Assembly: GCA_030622295.1 (NCBI GenBank)
Contig: JAUXGI010000038.1
Span: 1-8,012 of the forward strand
Source of the DNA: Planctomycetota bacterium
GTDB taxonomy: Bacteria > Planctomycetota > B129-G9
Direction of reading: 5' to 3'
Length of the DNA: 8,012 bases
The notes under the pieces were generated by a model that was given only the letters and a program-made list of their open reading frames with translations, did not search any database and was not told the DNA's origin. Positions 7,225-8,012 of this stretch are shown here, piece by piece. Position numbers and translations under genes: made by a program. Position 1 is the first letter of the stretch; every line of letters starts with the position of its first letter.

Positions 7225-8012
7225 CTATGATTTTAACTGCGTCGCTTCCTGTACAGCCGGTTTGGCCTTGTTCTTGAGCGCAAGGCGCAGGCATAACGTC
7301 AGCCCCCCGTAAAGGAAGACAGCGGCTAGCACCACCAGTATGATGCCTTCGACCGACACTCCGGCCTCCACCTCGCCGACTTTCGATATGCCTTTCAACC
7401 AAACGATGAACCTGTCTATCCCTCCAAGCCACTGAACCCTGGTAATCGCCGCAGCAGCGGTAACTATGGCGGCAATAACCGACCAGGGGATACTTCTGTT
7501 TACAATCGCCGCCGCAACGCAGGTTGCTCCTACTATAAATATTACGAACAGGGCAAACTCCTTGCCCCCTGCAATCCACGCGTTCAGCCACCACGATGCG
7601 CCCAGGAGGACTGTTCCCGCGAGTATGACCAGCGCCACATTTCGCTTCCGGGTCAACAACGCCGCCACGACGGTTATCAGCCCGATAACGCACCAGCCGC
7701 CTACCATTGTCGCCCATCGCGGGTAATCGCCGTCGCCATAAGGACTGCGGATTTCCCTGATAAGATTCAGTCCAATGATTATTAAAAGCGCTATCGGCGT
7801 GACGACGCGGACGCAGATAGTCCACCAGGCACGGATCTTAATTTCGGAAACCTCGTTGAGGTATTTTTTCAACTCACCGGTCTTATACAGCCAGCCCACG
7901 ACGATACACTGCAAGAGCCCGACGACCGGCAGCCCGTAATTACTCATCCAGTTGTCGGCAATGTCCAGCCACATTAAACCGGAGCGCGTGGCAAACACAA
8001 AGCCTGTTACCA
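7225..8012 (-). CDS. Sodium:neurotransmitter symporter (NSS/SNF) family transporter, C-terminal part, with extra membrane tail
   Basis: Integral membrane sodium-coupled amino-acid transporter, 5'-truncated: the frame is open to the right edge, and codons upstream of GTG 7998 (reading VTGF) continue the family pattern, so GTG 7998 is not the start. The 261 visible residues hold the end of TM9 with the NSS-like VFATRSGLMWLDIADNW, TM10 (SNYGLPVVGLLQCIVVGW), TM11 (RVVTPIALLIIIGLNLI) and TM12 ending near DNA position 7653. Most bacterial NSS proteins stop about there. This one continues for about 140 residues with three more membrane segments and a final segment (7261-7362) resembling the small subunit MetS of methionine/alanine importers: hydrophobic, with a GG pair and a basic end. 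Its place at the head of the visible operon suggests import of an amino acid whose carbon skeleton the following enzymes process; the substrate cannot be read from this fragment. Confidence 0.85.
   Translation of the reverse strand, partial: VTGFVFATRSGLMWLDIADNWMSNYGLPVVGLLQCIVVGWLYKTGELKKYLNEVSEIKIRAWWTICVRVVTPIALLIIIGLNLIREIRSPYGDGDYPRWATMVGGWCVIGLITVVAALLTRKRNVALVILAGTVLLGASWWLNAWIAGGKEFALFVIFIVGATCVAAAIVNRSIPWSVIAAIVTAAAAITRVQWLGGIDRFIVWLKGISKVGEVEAGVSVEGIILVVLAAVFLYGGLTLCLRLALKNKAKPAVQEATQLKS

Noticed and set aside
7193..7825. 210-residue minus-strand open frame overlapping the transporter
   Set aside because: Out of frame with the NSS membrane segments, Arg/Gly-rich and hydrophilic, with no motif; it is a shadow of the transporter tail.

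Overview
The window is bacterial chromosomal DNA, moderately GC-rich, with every recognisable gene on the minus strand. Gaps between the first six genes in transcription order are 11 to 72 bases (about 20 if the cobalamin subunit starts at its internal ATG). This looks like one operon whose promoter lies beyond the right edge. The organism cannot be named. The proline-rich SppA head, the DUF35/thiolase pair and the split B12 mutase would suit a deep-branching or uncultivated Gram-negative lineage (PVC group, Deltaproteobacteria or similar), but this is a weak inference.

Layout in transcription order (right to left): the C-terminal part of a sodium-coupled NSS/SNF amino-acid transporter (7225-8012, runs off the right edge); a short-chain acyl-CoA dehydrogenase (6048-7193); the mutase chaperone GTPase MeaB (5062-6003, TTG start); the large catalytic subunit of a B12-dependent acyl-CoA mutase (3300-5015); its separate cobalamin-binding subunit (2869-3288); a thiolase-superfamily enzyme (1501-2796); its DUF35 OB-fold/zinc-ribbon partner (908-1459); a 149-base spacer with a perfect 13-bp hairpin; and the first two thirds of a signal peptide peptidase SppA (1-758, runs off the left edge). 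SppA has no clear metabolic link and is probably a separate unit.

The genes read as a module for importing an amino acid and handling the resulting short or branched acyl-CoA: uptake, acyl-CoA oxidation, carbon-skeleton rearrangement with its GTPase chaperone, then a thiolase-fold C-C bond enzyme with its CoA-channelling partner. An automatic annotation would call this methylmalonyl-CoA mutase. However, the two residues that separate methylmalonyl-CoA mutase (Tyr, Arg) from isobutyryl-CoA mutase (Phe, Gln) are Phe99 and Gln217 here, so isobutyryl-CoA/butyryl-CoA interconversion or a related reaction is a real alternative. No epimerase or propionyl-CoA carboxylase is visible. The thiolase-like protein has Gly where the nucleophilic Cys should be, so it may not be a conventional thiolase. 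The transporter has a long extra membrane tail that ends in a segment resembling a MetS small subunit.
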